64,000 bases of DNA from positions 22,130-86,129 of the forward strand of contig CAYWFG010000004.1 of assembly GCA_964458185.1 (NCBI GenBank). The letters are read 5' to 3'. The DNA comes from AB-137-C09 sp964458185 (GTDB taxonomy: Bacteria; Pseudomonadota; Zetaproteobacteria; Mariprofundales; Mariprofundaceae). The translations under genes and the position numbers were made by a program. Under the pieces are notes generated by a model, which saw nothing but the letters and a program-made list of their open reading frames with translations, did not search any database and had not been told where the DNA came from. Below, piece after piece: positions 25,516 to 35,118 of the stretch. Position 1 is the first letter of the stretch; each line of letters starts with the position of its first letter.

Positions 25516-26628
25516 ATGAACAATGATGATCTTATTGCCTGTTTACGGCTGTATCTTGTTCGTGGGATTGGTGCTTATCTGGGCAATCGTTTGATTGCCT
25601 CGTTTGGTTCGGCAACACGTTTTTGGCAAGCTGATGCTGAAGCATGGCGGCAACAAGATGGCATTGGCCCTAAGCTGATGGCGGCATTGCAACAAAGTAA
25701 CCGTGATACTGCCGATGTGCTACGCACATTATGCGATAAACATCATATCGCTATCATGGTGCGTGATGACCCGCTGTACCCTCAATCATTGGCTTCACTG
25801 GATGATGCACCGCTGGTATTATTTTTGCAGGGCGCATTGATGCCCCTTGCGCATGAACGCCAGTTGGCAGTGGTCGGCGCGAGGAAAGCCAGCAAAGAAG
25901 GGCGTGTGATGACCCGCCGTTGGTGTGAGTATTTATCCAATAAAAATGTGGTGGTGATCAGTGGCATGGCGTATGGCATTGATACCGCTGCCCATGGCGG
26001 TGCTTTGGCGGGGAGTACGCCCACTATCGCCGTATTAGGTTGTGGCTTAACCAGCATCTACCCCATGCAACAACGACAAATTGCTGCCATTATTGAACAT
26101 GGTGGTTGTGTCGTCAGCGAATACCAACCTGAGCAAGCAGCAAGACCCGAATCGTTCCCCCAACGCAACCGAATTATTGCAGGTTTATCCGCCGCAACAC
26201 TGGTCATGGAAGCCGATACTGCATCAGGCTCATTGATCAGCGCACGCCATGCGGTGCGTTATGGTCGTGATGTGTTTGCCGTACCGGGTTCGGTACTCAA
26301 TCAAACCCATGCAGGCTGCCACCAATTGATTCGTGAAGGTGCATTGCTAACAGAGTCCGCCGATGATGTATTGCAAGAGCTACACTGGCATCACAGAACG
26401 ACAAGCGATAAAAATGGAGCCATGGCAACCTTAATGAAACAATGCAGTGTTGAAGAACAAGTCATTATTCAAGCCTTGCAACACGATATTTTGCATATTG
26501 ATCAATTAGCAGAAGCATGCCAATGCACCGTTCCAGCATTAGCCTCATTGTTACTGGGGCTAGAGATGCAACATGTTATTGAATCATTACCTGGTAGCCG
26601 TTACACCTTGCATTATCATTCAGATTGA
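25516..26628 (+). CDS. dprA: DNA-processing protein DprA
   Basis: Binds incoming single-stranded DNA during natural transformation and loads RecA. It has an N-terminal helix-hairpin-helix region (VRGIGAYLGNRLI), the central Rossmann-like domain with VVGARKASKEG, SGMAYGIDTAAHGGAL, FPQRNRIIAGLS and ASGSLISARHA, and a C-terminal winged-helix domain (about 310-370). The 370-residue length is standard. With the type IV minor pilin genes at 43-46 kb it suggests that the organism may be transformable. It converges on ybgC with a 13 bp overlap. Confidence 0.95.
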   Translation: MNNDDLIACLRLYLVRGIGAYLGNRLIASFGSATRFWQADAEAWRQQDGIGPKLMAALQQSNRDTADVLRTLCDKHHIAIMVRDDPLYPQSLASLDDAPLVLFLQGALMPLAHERQLAVVGARKASKEGRVMTRRWCEYLSNKNVVVISGMAYGIDTAAHGGALAGSTPTIAVLGCGLTSIYPMQQRQIAAIIEHGGCVVSEYQPEQAARPESFPQRNRIIAGLSAATLVMEADTASGSLISARHAVRYGRDVFAVPGSVLNQTHAGCHQLIREGALLTESADDVLQELHWHHRTTSDKNGAMATLMKQCSVEEQVIIQALQHDILHIDQLAEACQCTVPALASLLLGLEMQHVIESLPGSRYTLHYHSD

Positions 26629-27056
26629 TGAACCTTCAGCACAGGCATCAGGAGTTCAGGAATGCGGCATGGGCGGTTATTGTTGTTGATGCATGCTAGC
26701 TGCACGTCGGCAGTAATTAACTGTATGCTGCGCTCACCACTTTCTTTATGTAACAAGTAAATATCTTGGCGAAAAGCCAACCTTGCACCTTGTGCCATGG
26801 TTAGGGTTGATTCTACCTCTAAGCGATCATTAAAATCAGCACCATGCAAATAGCGGATGTTCACGCCTGTGACAGCGAACTGGACATGGTATGTTGCATC
26901 CAACACATCCAATTCAAGCCCGCAGTCACGCAGGTATTCGGTGCGCGCGCGCTCCATAAACTTTAAATAATTGGCATAATAAACACGCCCACCGTGATCT
27001 GTGTCTTCATAATAAACACGAATAGTAAAACAATGTACCAAATGACTCATTCGCAA
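26616..27056 (-). CDS. ybgC: YbgC-type acyl-CoA thioesterase
   Basis: A 146-residue hotdog-fold thioesterase with the active-site motif YYEDTDHGGRVYYANYLKFMERARTE compressed near residues 15-40 (catalytic Asp in DTDHGG). In E. coli it heads the tol-pal operon and acts on short acyl-CoAs or interacts with phospholipid enzymes; here it is 30 kb away from tolQRA and follows ppk1 on the minus strand. Its 3' end overlaps dprA. Confidence 0.92.
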   Translation of the reverse strand: MRMSHLVHCFTIRVYYEDTDHGGRVYYANYLKFMERARTEYLRDCGLELDVLDATYHVQFAVTGVNIRYLHGADFNDRLEVESTLTMAQGARLAFRQDIYLLHKESGERSIQLITADVQLACINNNNRPCRIPELLMPVLKVHQSE

Positions 27057-27078
27057 TTGCTCCTTATTTTATTACCAG

Positions 27079-29139
27079 TTACTTTAACAAATCAATTAAC
27101 TTTTGCTGGGCTGAAAACATGATGCTTCGTTTGGTGCGTAGAATGCGTTTGTATCGACCATTGGGCAATAAACGCCATGAACCACAGTTATCTTTGAGGT
27201 AATAACGCAAGCCTTCACGAATTAAGCGTCGCCGTAAATTGTTTTGTTGAATAGGAAAAGCAGTTTCTACACGCTTTTTCAAGTTACGCACCATACCATC
27301 GGCACTGGAAGCATAAACAATCGGTTTACTGTGATTGCCAAAGTAATAAATACGGGTGTGTTCTAAAAAACGCCCTAACACTGAGCGAACGCGAATATGC
27401 TCTGATAAACCTTTAACCCCAGGTCGCAAGCAACACACGCCGCGTATAATAAGGTCAATGCGAACGCCTGCTTGGGATGCACGGTAAAGGGCATCTATAA
27501 GTTCAGGGTCTTCTAGCCCATTGACCTTGATAATCACTCGCCCTGTGTAGCCTTCGCCGACCAACTTGATTTCTTGGTCAATTAATTTAAGCAGCAGTGG
27601 GTGCAAATCAAACGGTGCTTGCACCACTTTTTTCATTGGTGAGACACAACCCAAGCCCGTTAATTGCTGAAACAATAGATGGACATCGTTGCCAATGGTT
27701 TCATTGGTTGTAAGCAAACCAAAGTCGGTATAAAAGCGCGTGGTTACAGCATGGTAATTGCCCGTTCCTAAATGACTGTAGCGTACCAGTTTTCCTTTTT
27801 CTCGGCGGACGACCATCATCATTTTTGCATGGGTTTTGTAGCCCACGACACCATAGACGACATGGACACCTGCTTGTTGCATGCGTTCAGATAATTCAAT
27901 ATTACCCTGCTCATCAAAACGGGCGCGAAGCTCTACCACGGCACAGACATCTTTGCCATACCGTGCGGCACGGCACAATGCTTCGACAATGCGTGAATGG
28001 TCGCCTGTGCGGTAAAGGGTTTGCCGAATGGCTAATACATTAGCGTCATCGGCTGCCAGTTCTAATAATTTAATCACAGGCTCAAATGATTCAAATGGGT
28101 GATGCAACAATATATCTTGCTTGCGTAAGCGTGCAAACAAATCAGCACCGTTACGTAATGCTAGCGGTGTGGAAGGTCTAGTATCGGGGAACTTTAAATC
28201 GGCGCGTTTAACTTGGTCGTAAACATGGTCAAGGCGAGGTAAATTAACAGGGCCATCACAAAGATAGGCTTGCGCTTCGTTTAATTGAAAATTTTCTAGT
28301 AAATAATGGCGGCTTTCTTCAGGGCAATCATGGGCGATTTCAAGACGAACAGCGCGACCAAAACGGCGCGTGGTTTGCAAGCGTCCTTTCACTTCTAGCT
28401 TCAAATCTGCCATTTCTTCTTCATCTAAATACAATTCAGTATCACGGGTTAAACGAAATTGATGGCAGCCTTTCACTTTCATCCCAGGGAACAATCGTTC
28501 GACAAAGGCGTGCATGATCGAAGAAAGAAAGACAAAACCATAAGGCACATCAGAACATTCATCGGGCAGGCGTACAATACGCGGCAAAGAACGTGGTGCA
28601 GGCACAATGGCATAGCTATGTTGGCGACCAAAGGCATCACTGCCTGAGAGTGAAACAATAAAATGCAGTGAGCGATTACCAATGGTGGGGAACGGGTGTG
28701 CAGGATCTAGCCCCAAAGGGCTGATGACAGGCAATACTTGTTCTTGCATGTAATTGCTAAGCCACTGATGCTGCATTTCATTCCAATGGGTTCGACGGTA
28801 AAAACAAATACCTTCAAGCTTTAACGTGGGCAATAATGTATTACGAAGCAATTGGTATTGTGCTGTCAGCATTTCTTTTGTTTGCTCTCGAATGCGTGCC
28901 AGCAAAAGAGGAAGGTCCATACCATCGACACTGGAGATATGCAGCCCAAGTTCTATTTTTTGAATGATAGAGGCGACGCGAACTTCAAAAAACTCATCCA
29001 AATTAGAACTTGATATGCACAAAAAACGCAACCGTTCTAGTATGGGAATGCTATCATCTTCTGCCATCGCCAGTACACGCCGATGAAAGGCAAGATGGCT
29101 AAGTTCACGATTAAAGTAACGGTATTCCGAATCTGGCAT
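27079..29139 (-). CDS. ppk1: Polyphosphate kinase 1
   Basis: Makes polyphosphate from ATP. The 686-residue protein shows the N-terminal FNRELSHLAFHRRV domain, the head domain and the two C-terminal catalytic domains with the phosphorylated histidine in YSHLGTGNYH and the second conserved histidine in LEHTRIYYFG. Its length is normal. It lies 17 bp downstream of manC and may share its transcript. The exopolyphosphatase gene (ppx) that usually accompanies it is absent. See ppk2 at the start of the window for the second polyphosphate enzyme. Confidence 0.96.
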   Translation of the reverse strand: MPDSEYRYFNRELSHLAFHRRVLAMAEDDSIPILERLRFLCISSSNLDEFFEVRVASIIQKIELGLHISSVDGMDLPLLLARIREQTKEMLTAQYQLLRNTLLPTLKLEGICFYRRTHWNEMQHQWLSNYMQEQVLPVISPLGLDPAHPFPTIGNRSLHFIVSLSGSDAFGRQHSYAIVPAPRSLPRIVRLPDECSDVPYGFVFLSSIMHAFVERLFPGMKVKGCHQFRLTRDTELYLDEEEMADLKLEVKGRLQTTRRFGRAVRLEIAHDCPEESRHYLLENFQLNEAQAYLCDGPVNLPRLDHVYDQVKRADLKFPDTRPSTPLALRNGADLFARLRKQDILLHHPFESFEPVIKLLELAADDANVLAIRQTLYRTGDHSRIVEALCRAARYGKDVCAVVELRARFDEQGNIELSERMQQAGVHVVYGVVGYKTHAKMMMVVRREKGKLVRYSHLGTGNYHAVTTRFYTDFGLLTTNETIGNDVHLLFQQLTGLGCVSPMKKVVQAPFDLHPLLLKLIDQEIKLVGEGYTGRVIIKVNGLEDPELIDALYRASQAGVRIDLIIRGVCCLRPGVKGLSEHIRVRSVLGRFLEHTRIYYFGNHSKPIVYASSADGMVRNLKKRVETAFPIQQNNLRRRLIREGLRYYLKDNCGSWRLLPNGRYKRILRTKRSIMFSAQQKLIDLLK

Positions 29140-29156
29140 GAGGGTATCCGTTGATT

Positions 29157-30608
29157 TTATTGAGGTTGTACGACTGGCACACGTCCGTATGCATCTTCAA
29201 AGCGTTCAATATCATCTTCACCCAAATAATCACCCACTTGAATTTCAATGATGACCAATGGAATTTTACCACGGTTCTCTAGTCGGTGTAACTCACCAAT
29301 AGGAATATAGGTGCTTTGATTTTTAGCTACGATTTTTACGGTATCGCCACGGGTGACGGTTGCCGTCCCCGACACAACTATCCAATGTTCAGAACGATGT
29401 TGATGTGCCTGAAGGCTAAGCCGCGCCCCAGATGCCACCATAATACGTTTCATTTTATAGCCCGTATTATCCTCTTCTTCAAGCACCGTATAAGAACCCC
29501 ACGGGCGTTTCACGGTAGTGTGTTCAACATGCTCGCTGGCATCATTGGCTTTTAATTGATCGACAATTTTACGAACGTCTTGACTCTGCCCGCGTGGTGC
29601 AACCAGCACCGCATCGGCAGTTTCGACAACAATCACATCATGCATGCCTACCGCAGTGAGCAAACGTGACGAACTGCGCAATAAACTATTGTGGCAATCA
29701 ACGGCAATGACATTGCCTTGCAGTGCATTGGCATCGTCATCGTGGGTTGAGATTTCATGCACTGCATCCCAGCTACCAACATCCGACCAACCAATATCGC
29801 ATGGGATCAAGCGGATATCAGTCGTTTTTTCTAATACGCCGTAGTCAATCGAAATATCAGGCATGGCAGCAAATTCTCGTTCAATCACTGTTGCGTAAGG
29901 CTCACCATGTTGCCACGCGGTGCGCATGGTTTGCACCACTTGATACACATCAGGTAAAAACTGTTGGATATACCCTAAAATGACTGAAGCGCGCCAAACA
30001 AACATGCCAGAGTTCCAAAAATAATCACCACTGGCTAAAAAAGTCACCGCTGTCGCATGATCAGGCTTTTCGGTAAAGCGTGAGACAGAGCAAACGGCAT
30101 CATCACCCGATTCAACTTGAATATAACCAAAGCCAGTATCAGGTCTGGAAGGTACAATACCAAAGGTGATCAAATGCCCCTCCACGGCTTCTTTAATCGC
30201 CGTTTGTAGCGCGGTATGAAATGCAGCTTGATCTTTAATCATGTGATCAGCAGGCAAAACGACCATGATCGGGTCATCATCTTCTTGATCCAACAACAGT
30301 GCCGCAGCAATCGCAATTGCAGGGGCAGTGTTTCGTCCTGTGGGTTCTAAAATCGTATGGTAGGCTTGCAATGCGCTGTAAGCTTCGCCATCAGCATGGG
30401 ATTTACCCGTGACAACCCAAATATCATCGTGTGTTAAGACAGGAAACAAACGTTTTACCGTAGCGTCTAAAAAGGTTTGCCCCTCTGACTCTAACGATAA
30501 AAACTGTTTCGGCAGTTGTTTGCGCGATAACGGCCACAGCCGACTACCAGCCCCCCCTGCTAAAATCACTGCTTTCACGGGAGTATCATGTAAAGTTTCA
30601 GGTGACAC
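29157..30608 (-). CDS. manC: Mannose-1-phosphate guanylyltransferase / mannose-6-phosphate isomerase
   Basis: Bifunctional type II enzyme making GDP-mannose precursors for LPS or exopolysaccharide. The N-terminal nucleotidyltransferase domain has VILAGGAGSRLWPLSR and KQFL, and the C-terminal cupin domain has RPWGSYTVLEE and the metal-binding QAHQHRSEHWIVV. At 483 residues both halves are complete. Other mannose genes are not nearby. The ATG has no overlapping upstream gene; a strong hairpin lies between it and the TPR gene upstream. Confidence 0.95.
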   Translation of the reverse strand: MSPETLHDTPVKAVILAGGAGSRLWPLSRKQLPKQFLSLESEGQTFLDATVKRLFPVLTHDDIWVVTGKSHADGEAYSALQAYHTILEPTGRNTAPAIAIAAALLLDQEDDDPIMVVLPADHMIKDQAAFHTALQTAIKEAVEGHLITFGIVPSRPDTGFGYIQVESGDDAVCSVSRFTEKPDHATAVTFLASGDYFWNSGMFVWRASVILGYIQQFLPDVYQVVQTMRTAWQHGEPYATVIEREFAAMPDISIDYGVLEKTTDIRLIPCDIGWSDVGSWDAVHEISTHDDDANALQGNVIAVDCHNSLLRSSSRLLTAVGMHDVIVVETADAVLVAPRGQSQDVRKIVDQLKANDASEHVEHTTVKRPWGSYTVLEEEDNTGYKMKRIMVASGARLSLQAHQHRSEHWIVVSGTATVTRGDTVKIVAKNQSTYIPIGELHRLENRGKIPLVIIEIQVGDYLGEDDIERFEDAYGRVPVVQPQ

Positions 30609-30627
30609 GTTGTTATCCTTTAGCGTA

Positions 30628-30653
30628 ACCGCCTCTTTATAAAAAGAGGCGGT
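30628..30653 (-). terminator. Strong hairpin ending the diiron/SDR/OMP/TPR cassette
   Basis: ACCGCCTCTTT pairs with AAAGAGGCGGT around a four-base centre, 10 bases after the TPR gene stop and 20 bases before manC. On the minus strand the second arm is followed by only a short T pair, so it is either an intrinsic terminator or a stabilising 3' hairpin. Confidence 0.6.
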
Positions 30654-30662
30654 AAATATTCA

Positions 30663-31292
30663 TCAATGCTTAATTTTAGCCAGTCTTTTTGCTGCTTCAG
30701 CCTTGCGACCCTTGCTGTACACGGGGCGACCTTTAACATCAGGAAGACTGATGACTTTTTCTAAAAAAGGTGCGGCTTTTTTATAGTTGTGATCTTCCAT
30801 CCAATAATCACCCATAAAATAATTGGCATCCATATTATCAGGTGCAATCGCCAAGCCTTTTTGTAAATACTCTAAGGCGGTATCATCATCACCAAAACCA
30901 ATAGGCCAACCAGGTACCATGTAATAAAAGCTGCCTAGTGTTGTGTAAACAGCACCACCTAACGCTTGTGGGTCAATTTTTTCAGCAATCAGCAATAAAT
31001 CACGGGCTTCTTCCATCAATGATAACGCACCAAGCCCGCCTTTTGCCCCTGCATAGGTTGATTTAATAATAGCGTTCCAAATCAGCGCATCCGCTTGTTT
31101 AGGGTTTGCCACCACAAAATCATGTGCCTTCTTCGCCAATGCGGCAAACGCCTTTTCTTGATCGTCTTCGGCAACCAAATAATTAATTTTTGCCCATTCT
31201 TTCATCAAGCCCATCACGCTGGTGTTTTCTTCAGCATAGACGGTCGTTGTTAATAATCCTGCTAGAATGCAAGATAATAGAATATTTTTCAT
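30663..31292 (-). CDS. Periplasmic TPR protein (TatT-like)
   Basis: A 209-residue secreted protein with a signal peptide (about 1-20, ending TTVYA) and helical TPR-like repeats. The central segment (TLGSFYYMVPGWPIGFGDDD, then ALEYLQKGLAIAPDN) resembles the TatT component associated with TRAP transporters and other periplasmic TPR proteins. AAGGAG precedes the ATG. It is the last gene of the four-gene cassette and starts 12 bp after the barrel gene. No TRAP transporter is present, so a TRAP role is doubtful; it may assist the neighbouring outer-membrane protein. Confidence 0.7.
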   Translation of the reverse strand: MKNILLSCILAGLLTTTVYAEENTSVMGLMKEWAKINYLVAEDDQEKAFAALAKKAHDFVVANPKQADALIWNAIIKSTYAGAKGGLGALSLMEEARDLLLIAEKIDPQALGGAVYTTLGSFYYMVPGWPIGFGDDDTALEYLQKGLAIAPDNMDANYFMGDYWMEDHNYKKAAPFLEKVISLPDVKGRPVYSKGRKAEAAKRLAKIKH

Positions 31293-31304
31293 TGAAAAGT
31301 CTCC

Positions 31305-31856
31305 TTAAAAGTTCATTTGAACGTTAAGCATGAATGCATTGACATCTAAGCCCTGAAAGCTGATGTTTTTTACTGTTGCATCAGCCTGTGTTGCATAACG
31401 CACCCATTCTATACCAATCAATGTATTATAATTCAAGTAAAACTCGCCACCAAAGCCAAATGAAGGCGCAGAGGTTGTTTTGGTTTGCTGTTTGCCTGTG
31501 ATCGAGGTAAATGATGTATTCATCATGGTCAAGCCTGCAAGCGCATAAATATTGGCATTACCAGCAATATCATACTTGGGTTTTGCCATAATCGCCGTTA
31601 ACCAATTGATTTTTGATGTCTCACGGTTACTGGTGACGCTCTGGGTGGAGGCAAGTCGTCCTTCAATCGCCAACAAAGGCCCTAACTCCACGCCGCCAAA
31701 CAATTGCGCGCCAATGCCGCTTTTTTTATTTTTGCCAGGATCCATCTCAAACATACCCAAACCTACGCCAGCATAAGCACCTTCTGCTTGTGCAATCTGT
31801 ATGCTGCATAATGCTGCCATAGATGCTGCTAATGCATATTTTAACCAGTTATTCAT
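31305..31856 (-). CDS. Small outer-membrane beta-barrel protein
   Basis: A 183-residue secreted protein with a clear signal peptide (1-24, ending IAQA). The mature part alternates hydrophobic and polar residues in about eight strands and ends in NVQMNF with a C-terminal phenylalanine, the hallmark of outer-membrane barrels read by the BAM machinery. It resembles OmpA-like/opacity-family barrels of eight strands. AGAGGAG precedes the ATG, and the gene starts 18 bp after the SDR gene. Its ligand or function is unknown. Confidence 0.75.
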   Translation of the reverse strand: MNNWLKYALAASMAALCSIQIAQAEGAYAGVGLGMFEMDPGKNKKSGIGAQLFGGVELGPLLAIEGRLASTQSVTSNRETSKINWLTAIMAKPKYDIAGNANIYALAGLTMMNTSFTSITGKQQTKTTSAPSFGFGGEFYLNYNTLIGIEWVRYATQADATVKNISFQGLDVNAFMLNVQMNF

Positions 31857-31874
31857 TGATTACTCCTCTATATA

Positions 31875-32675
31875 TTATGTTGTTGTCTTTTTTGCAAAAG
31901 GCTTAGCTATAGCATTTTGATCTGCCAGTGCGCCATCCACCAAGTTGGGCAAAACGCCATTGAGACGCGCAAAAAAAGATTCAGGGAAGCCAATATACAC
32001 TTCTTTTTTCTCAGCCTCAATGGCTGCAAATATTTTTTCTGCGACATACTCGGGTTCATCCATATTCATATCCGTTGCTTCACCCATTTGCATAACCGCA
32101 TCGTTATTGATAGCAGTTCGCACAGCACGCGGCGCAATATACGAAACACTCACACCCGTGTCACGCAGCTCACGACGCAATGCTTGAGAAAAACCACGCA
32201 AGCCAAATTTACTCGCAGAATAGGTGGTAAACCATGCAAAGCCAATGCTACCAAATACCGAGCCGATGTTTACAATACGACCGCGTTTTCGTTTGATCAT
32301 TTCAGGCAGTAAAGCATGGGTTAAATACATGGGAGCCAGCAAGTTCACTTGCAAGACTTTTTCCATGTGTGCGGTTTCTTCTTCTTCAAAACAGCAAAAA
32401 CTAGAGATCCCAGCTAGGTTAATCAGGCAATCCACGCCTTCCATAGTGTTCCATATGGCAGAAACAGCAATGCGGCAGCCATCGGCTGACGATATATCTG
32501 CCGAAACTGCAAAACAGCCGTTACCCAAGCGTGCCACCAAAGTATTCAGTGCTTCAGCATTGCGATCAAGCAATGCCACTTTTGCGCCTGCATCAACCAG
32601 TTTTTCGGCAAGGATTTGCCCCATGCCGCCTGCTGCACCTGTCAATAAGATACGTTGATCTGCTAAGATGCTCAT
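31875..32675 (-). CDS. Short-chain dehydrogenase/reductase (SDR)
   Basis: A 266-residue classical SDR with the nucleotide-binding motif TGAAGGMGQ near the N-terminus, NLAGIS near 86, the catalytic Ser in GSVFGSIG, and Tyr-x-x-x-Lys in YSASK near 150. Asp in LLDRNAE after the second strand suggests NAD over NADP. AGGAG precedes the ATG. It follows the diiron-enzyme gene by 33 bp in the same direction; pairs of SDR and heme-oxygenase-like diiron proteins recur in proteobacteria, which suggests that it acts on the product or substrate of that enzyme. Confidence 0.88.
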   Translation of the reverse strand: MSILADQRILLTGAAGGMGQILAEKLVDAGAKVALLDRNAEALNTLVARLGNGCFAVSADISSADGCRIAVSAIWNTMEGVDCLINLAGISSFCCFEEEETAHMEKVLQVNLLAPMYLTHALLPEMIKRKRGRIVNIGSVFGSIGFAWFTTYSASKFGLRGFSQALRRELRDTGVSVSYIAPRAVRTAINNDAVMQMGEATDMNMDEPEYVAEKIFAAIEAEKKEVYIGFPESFFARLNGVLPNLVDGALADQNAIAKPFAKKTTT

Positions 32676-32708
32676 TCTTTTCTCCTCATGAAACCGTCCC
32701 CCGATACT

Positions 32709-33371
32709 TTAACCCTTGAGCGCAATCACAGGCAAATCTCGAAAAATATTACCGTATAAACGGTAAAACATATTGCCAGCATGAATAATTGCCTGCCTAT
32801 CCTTTTTTCGTTTCACCTTGTTCATCAACTGTTGGTAAAATTCGACATGACCAACATCTAAGGAACCATGGGATACCAGATAAGAAAAAGCACTTTCAGG
32901 CAGCCCAAGGCTGGCACGAATATTGTCTGCCGCATGGGTTGCCAGCGCAATACTGGTCCCTTCTAGCACCAATACCATACCAAAAAAACCTATTGGGTTA
33001 CCACGGGCTATGGTATCGTAGGCATAAGCGACCATTAATTCGGTCGCAGGCGCAGGTTTTTCTGCTCGAACAGCCTCTTTATCACCACCACAGGCGGCAA
33101 TATCGTTTAAAATCCATTCCTGATGCCCCATTTCTTCGTCGATGTATTCACCGATAGCAACCCGCAACCATTCTAATCGCTCGGGCAACCGACCACCACA
33201 AGCCATTAATAATGGCGTAGTATGTTTAACGTGGTGGTAGGCTTGGCTAAGAAATGCCACATAGCTTTTTAATGCCAAGTCACCCGCCGCTCCTTGAGTA
33301 AGAAAGGGAATAGACAACATCGCTTGCCGCTCTTGCGCCGTCTCTTGTAATAAATAATCATAAAATAACAT
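32709..33371 (-). CDS. Heme-oxygenase-like diiron oxidase (TenA/PqqC/UndA superfamily)
   Basis: A 220-residue all-helical protein of the heme-oxygenase-like fold. Candidate diiron ligands are visible in the order expected for this superfamily: Glu79/Glu80 and His83 (DEEMGH), Glu137 (LVLEGTS), His168, Asp172 and His175 (HGSLDVGH). Related enzymes oxidise or decarboxylate amino or fatty acids (CADD, UndA, SznF-type). TAGGAG precedes the ATG. It is the first gene of a cassette with an SDR, a barrel and a TPR protein. The substrate is unknown; thiamine salvage by a TenA is unlikely because the diiron residues are kept. Confidence 0.78.
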   Translation of the reverse strand: MLFYDYLLQETAQERQAMLSIPFLTQGAAGDLALKSYVAFLSQAYHHVKHTTPLLMACGGRLPERLEWLRVAIGEYIDEEMGHQEWILNDIAACGGDKEAVRAEKPAPATELMVAYAYDTIARGNPIGFFGMVLVLEGTSIALATHAADNIRASLGLPESAFSYLVSHGSLDVGHVEFYQQLMNKVKRKKDRQAIIHAGNMFYRLYGNIFRDLPVIALKG

Positions 33372-33417
33372 ATTTACTCCTACAGTAGATGAGCAAAGTG
33401 TACGCTGTGATGTGATT

Positions 33418-35007
33418 TTAATCTGAAAAAGACTGTTCGCGTGTTTTATGAAACTTTATATCAGGCCATTGTTCTACGGTATAATTAAGCTTCCAAAGGC
33501 TGGGTGCAAGGTAGGTTAAACAACCATCACCATCTTCAGCTAGATTCACTTCAAATTGGCGGGTAAAATCACGCAAGCGCGCAGCATCATCGCATGTGAT
33601 CCAGCGAGCTATTTGAAACGCTGTACCTGTATATTCGGCATCGACGCGGTATTCTGTTTTTAGCCGTTCTACGGTCACATCAAACTGCAATACACCGACC
33701 GCTCCTAAAATATAATCGCCACCTAAACGGGTGCGAAAGACTTGCACCGCACCTTCTTCTGATAATTGAATCAGCCCTTTATGCAACTGCTTGCGCTTCA
33801 TGGGGTCTTTTAAACGAACGCGGCGAAACATTTCGGGGGCAAAGTTAGGAATACCTGTGAAGCTTAACAATTCTTTTTCAGTAAAGGTATCGCCAATGCG
33901 AATGGTGCCGTGATTATGCAGTCCAATAATATCGCCAGGCCATGCTTCTTCGACATGGGCGCGGTCTTGTGCCATAAAAATAGTTGCTTTGGCGAGTTTA
34001 ATATCTTTGCCAATTCGATGATGACGGATGCTCATGCCACGGGTGAATTTTCCTGAGCAGATACGAAAAAAAGCAATGCGGTCACGGTGGGCAGGGTCCA
34101 TATTGGCTTGAATTTTAAAACAAAAAGCAGAGAAGGACTTTTCTTCAGGGGCAACCATGCGCTGTTCAGCGGCACGGGGGCCAGGCGCAGGTGCAAATTC
34201 AACAAAAGCATCGAGTAGCTCACGCACACCGAAATTATTGATGGCACTGCCAAAAAATACAGGTGTTTGGCTACCCGCAAGAAAATGATCTAATTCAAAA
34301 GGTGCGCATGCACCTTCGAGCAATTCAATATCATCGCGCAGCTCATCGGCCTGAGTGCCAAGTAATTTATCCAATGTAGGGTCTTGTAAATCTTTGATGA
34401 TGACCGCTTGTTCATCTTCACCCTCAGTACCAGGGGTAAACAAGTGTAAGGCTTGACGGTAACGGTTGTAGACACCTTTGAATGATTTTCCCATGCCAAT
34501 AGGCCAAGAAAGTGGCGTGCATTCAATTTGCAGTTTTTCTTCAATATCTGCCAATAAATCAAGCGGCGATTGACCTTCTCTATCCAGTTTATTGATAAAA
34601 GTAATGATGGGGGTGTTACGCATGCGGCATACTTCCATCAGTTTTTCAGTTTGAACTTCGACCCCTTTTGCCGAATCAATGACCATCATTGCTGAGTCAA
34701 CAGCGGTTAATACACGGTAAGTATCTTCTGAAAAATCTTGATGCCCAGGGGTATCCAGTAGGTTGACTTCAAAGTCGCGGTAGTTGAACTTCATCACCGA
34801 CGAAGCAACAGAAATCCCCCGATCTTGCTCAATTTTCATCCAATCACTGGTGGCATGACGGGTCGCTTTTCTTGCCTTTACAGCACCAGCCATTTGAATC
34901 GCACCGCCAAACAATAGCAATTTTTCCGTCAATGTGGTTTTACCCGCATCAGGATGTGAAATAATACCAAACGTGCGCCGTTTTTCGATTTCCAAACAAT
35001 CAGCCAT
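33418..35007 (-). CDS. prfC: Peptide chain release factor 3
   Basis: GTPase that removes RF1/RF2 from the ribosome after termination. The 529-residue protein has the translational GTPase motifs SHPDAGKTTLTEK (G1), DTPGHQDFSEDTYR (G3) and NKLDRE (G4), with RF3-specific downstream domains such as GVLQFDV near the C-terminus. Length is normal. It diverges from leuC across about 137 bp and lies 46 bp upstream of the diiron cassette on the same strand. Confidence 0.96.
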   Translation of the reverse strand: MADCLEIEKRRTFGIISHPDAGKTTLTEKLLLFGGAIQMAGAVKARKATRHATSDWMKIEQDRGISVASSVMKFNYRDFEVNLLDTPGHQDFSEDTYRVLTAVDSAMMVIDSAKGVEVQTEKLMEVCRMRNTPIITFINKLDREGQSPLDLLADIEEKLQIECTPLSWPIGMGKSFKGVYNRYRQALHLFTPGTEGEDEQAVIIKDLQDPTLDKLLGTQADELRDDIELLEGACAPFELDHFLAGSQTPVFFGSAINNFGVRELLDAFVEFAPAPGPRAAEQRMVAPEEKSFSAFCFKIQANMDPAHRDRIAFFRICSGKFTRGMSIRHHRIGKDIKLAKATIFMAQDRAHVEEAWPGDIIGLHNHGTIRIGDTFTEKELLSFTGIPNFAPEMFRRVRLKDPMKRKQLHKGLIQLSEEGAVQVFRTRLGGDYILGAVGVLQFDVTVERLKTEYRVDAEYTGTAFQIARWITCDDAARLRDFTRQFEVNLAEDGDGCLTYLAPSLWKLNYTVEQWPDIKFHKTREQSFSD

Positions 35008-35118
35008 GAACAGGGGAACCTCAAATCTACAGAATAGAACGCAAAGACTAGAAGGCTATTGAATAATAGAAAGCTTTAACTCTGCACCGTCGGGAGTGGA
35101 CGAAAGCCAAGTAAAATC

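Noticed and set aside
28459..28682. Short frames on both strands within ppk1
   Set aside because: They overlap a conserved part of the polyphosphate kinase gene and show no motifs or translation signals.
35008..35118. A known riboswitch or leucine leader peptide upstream of leuC
   Set aside because: No run of leucine codons in a short frame and no riboswitch consensus that I recognise; only the terminal hairpin is supported.
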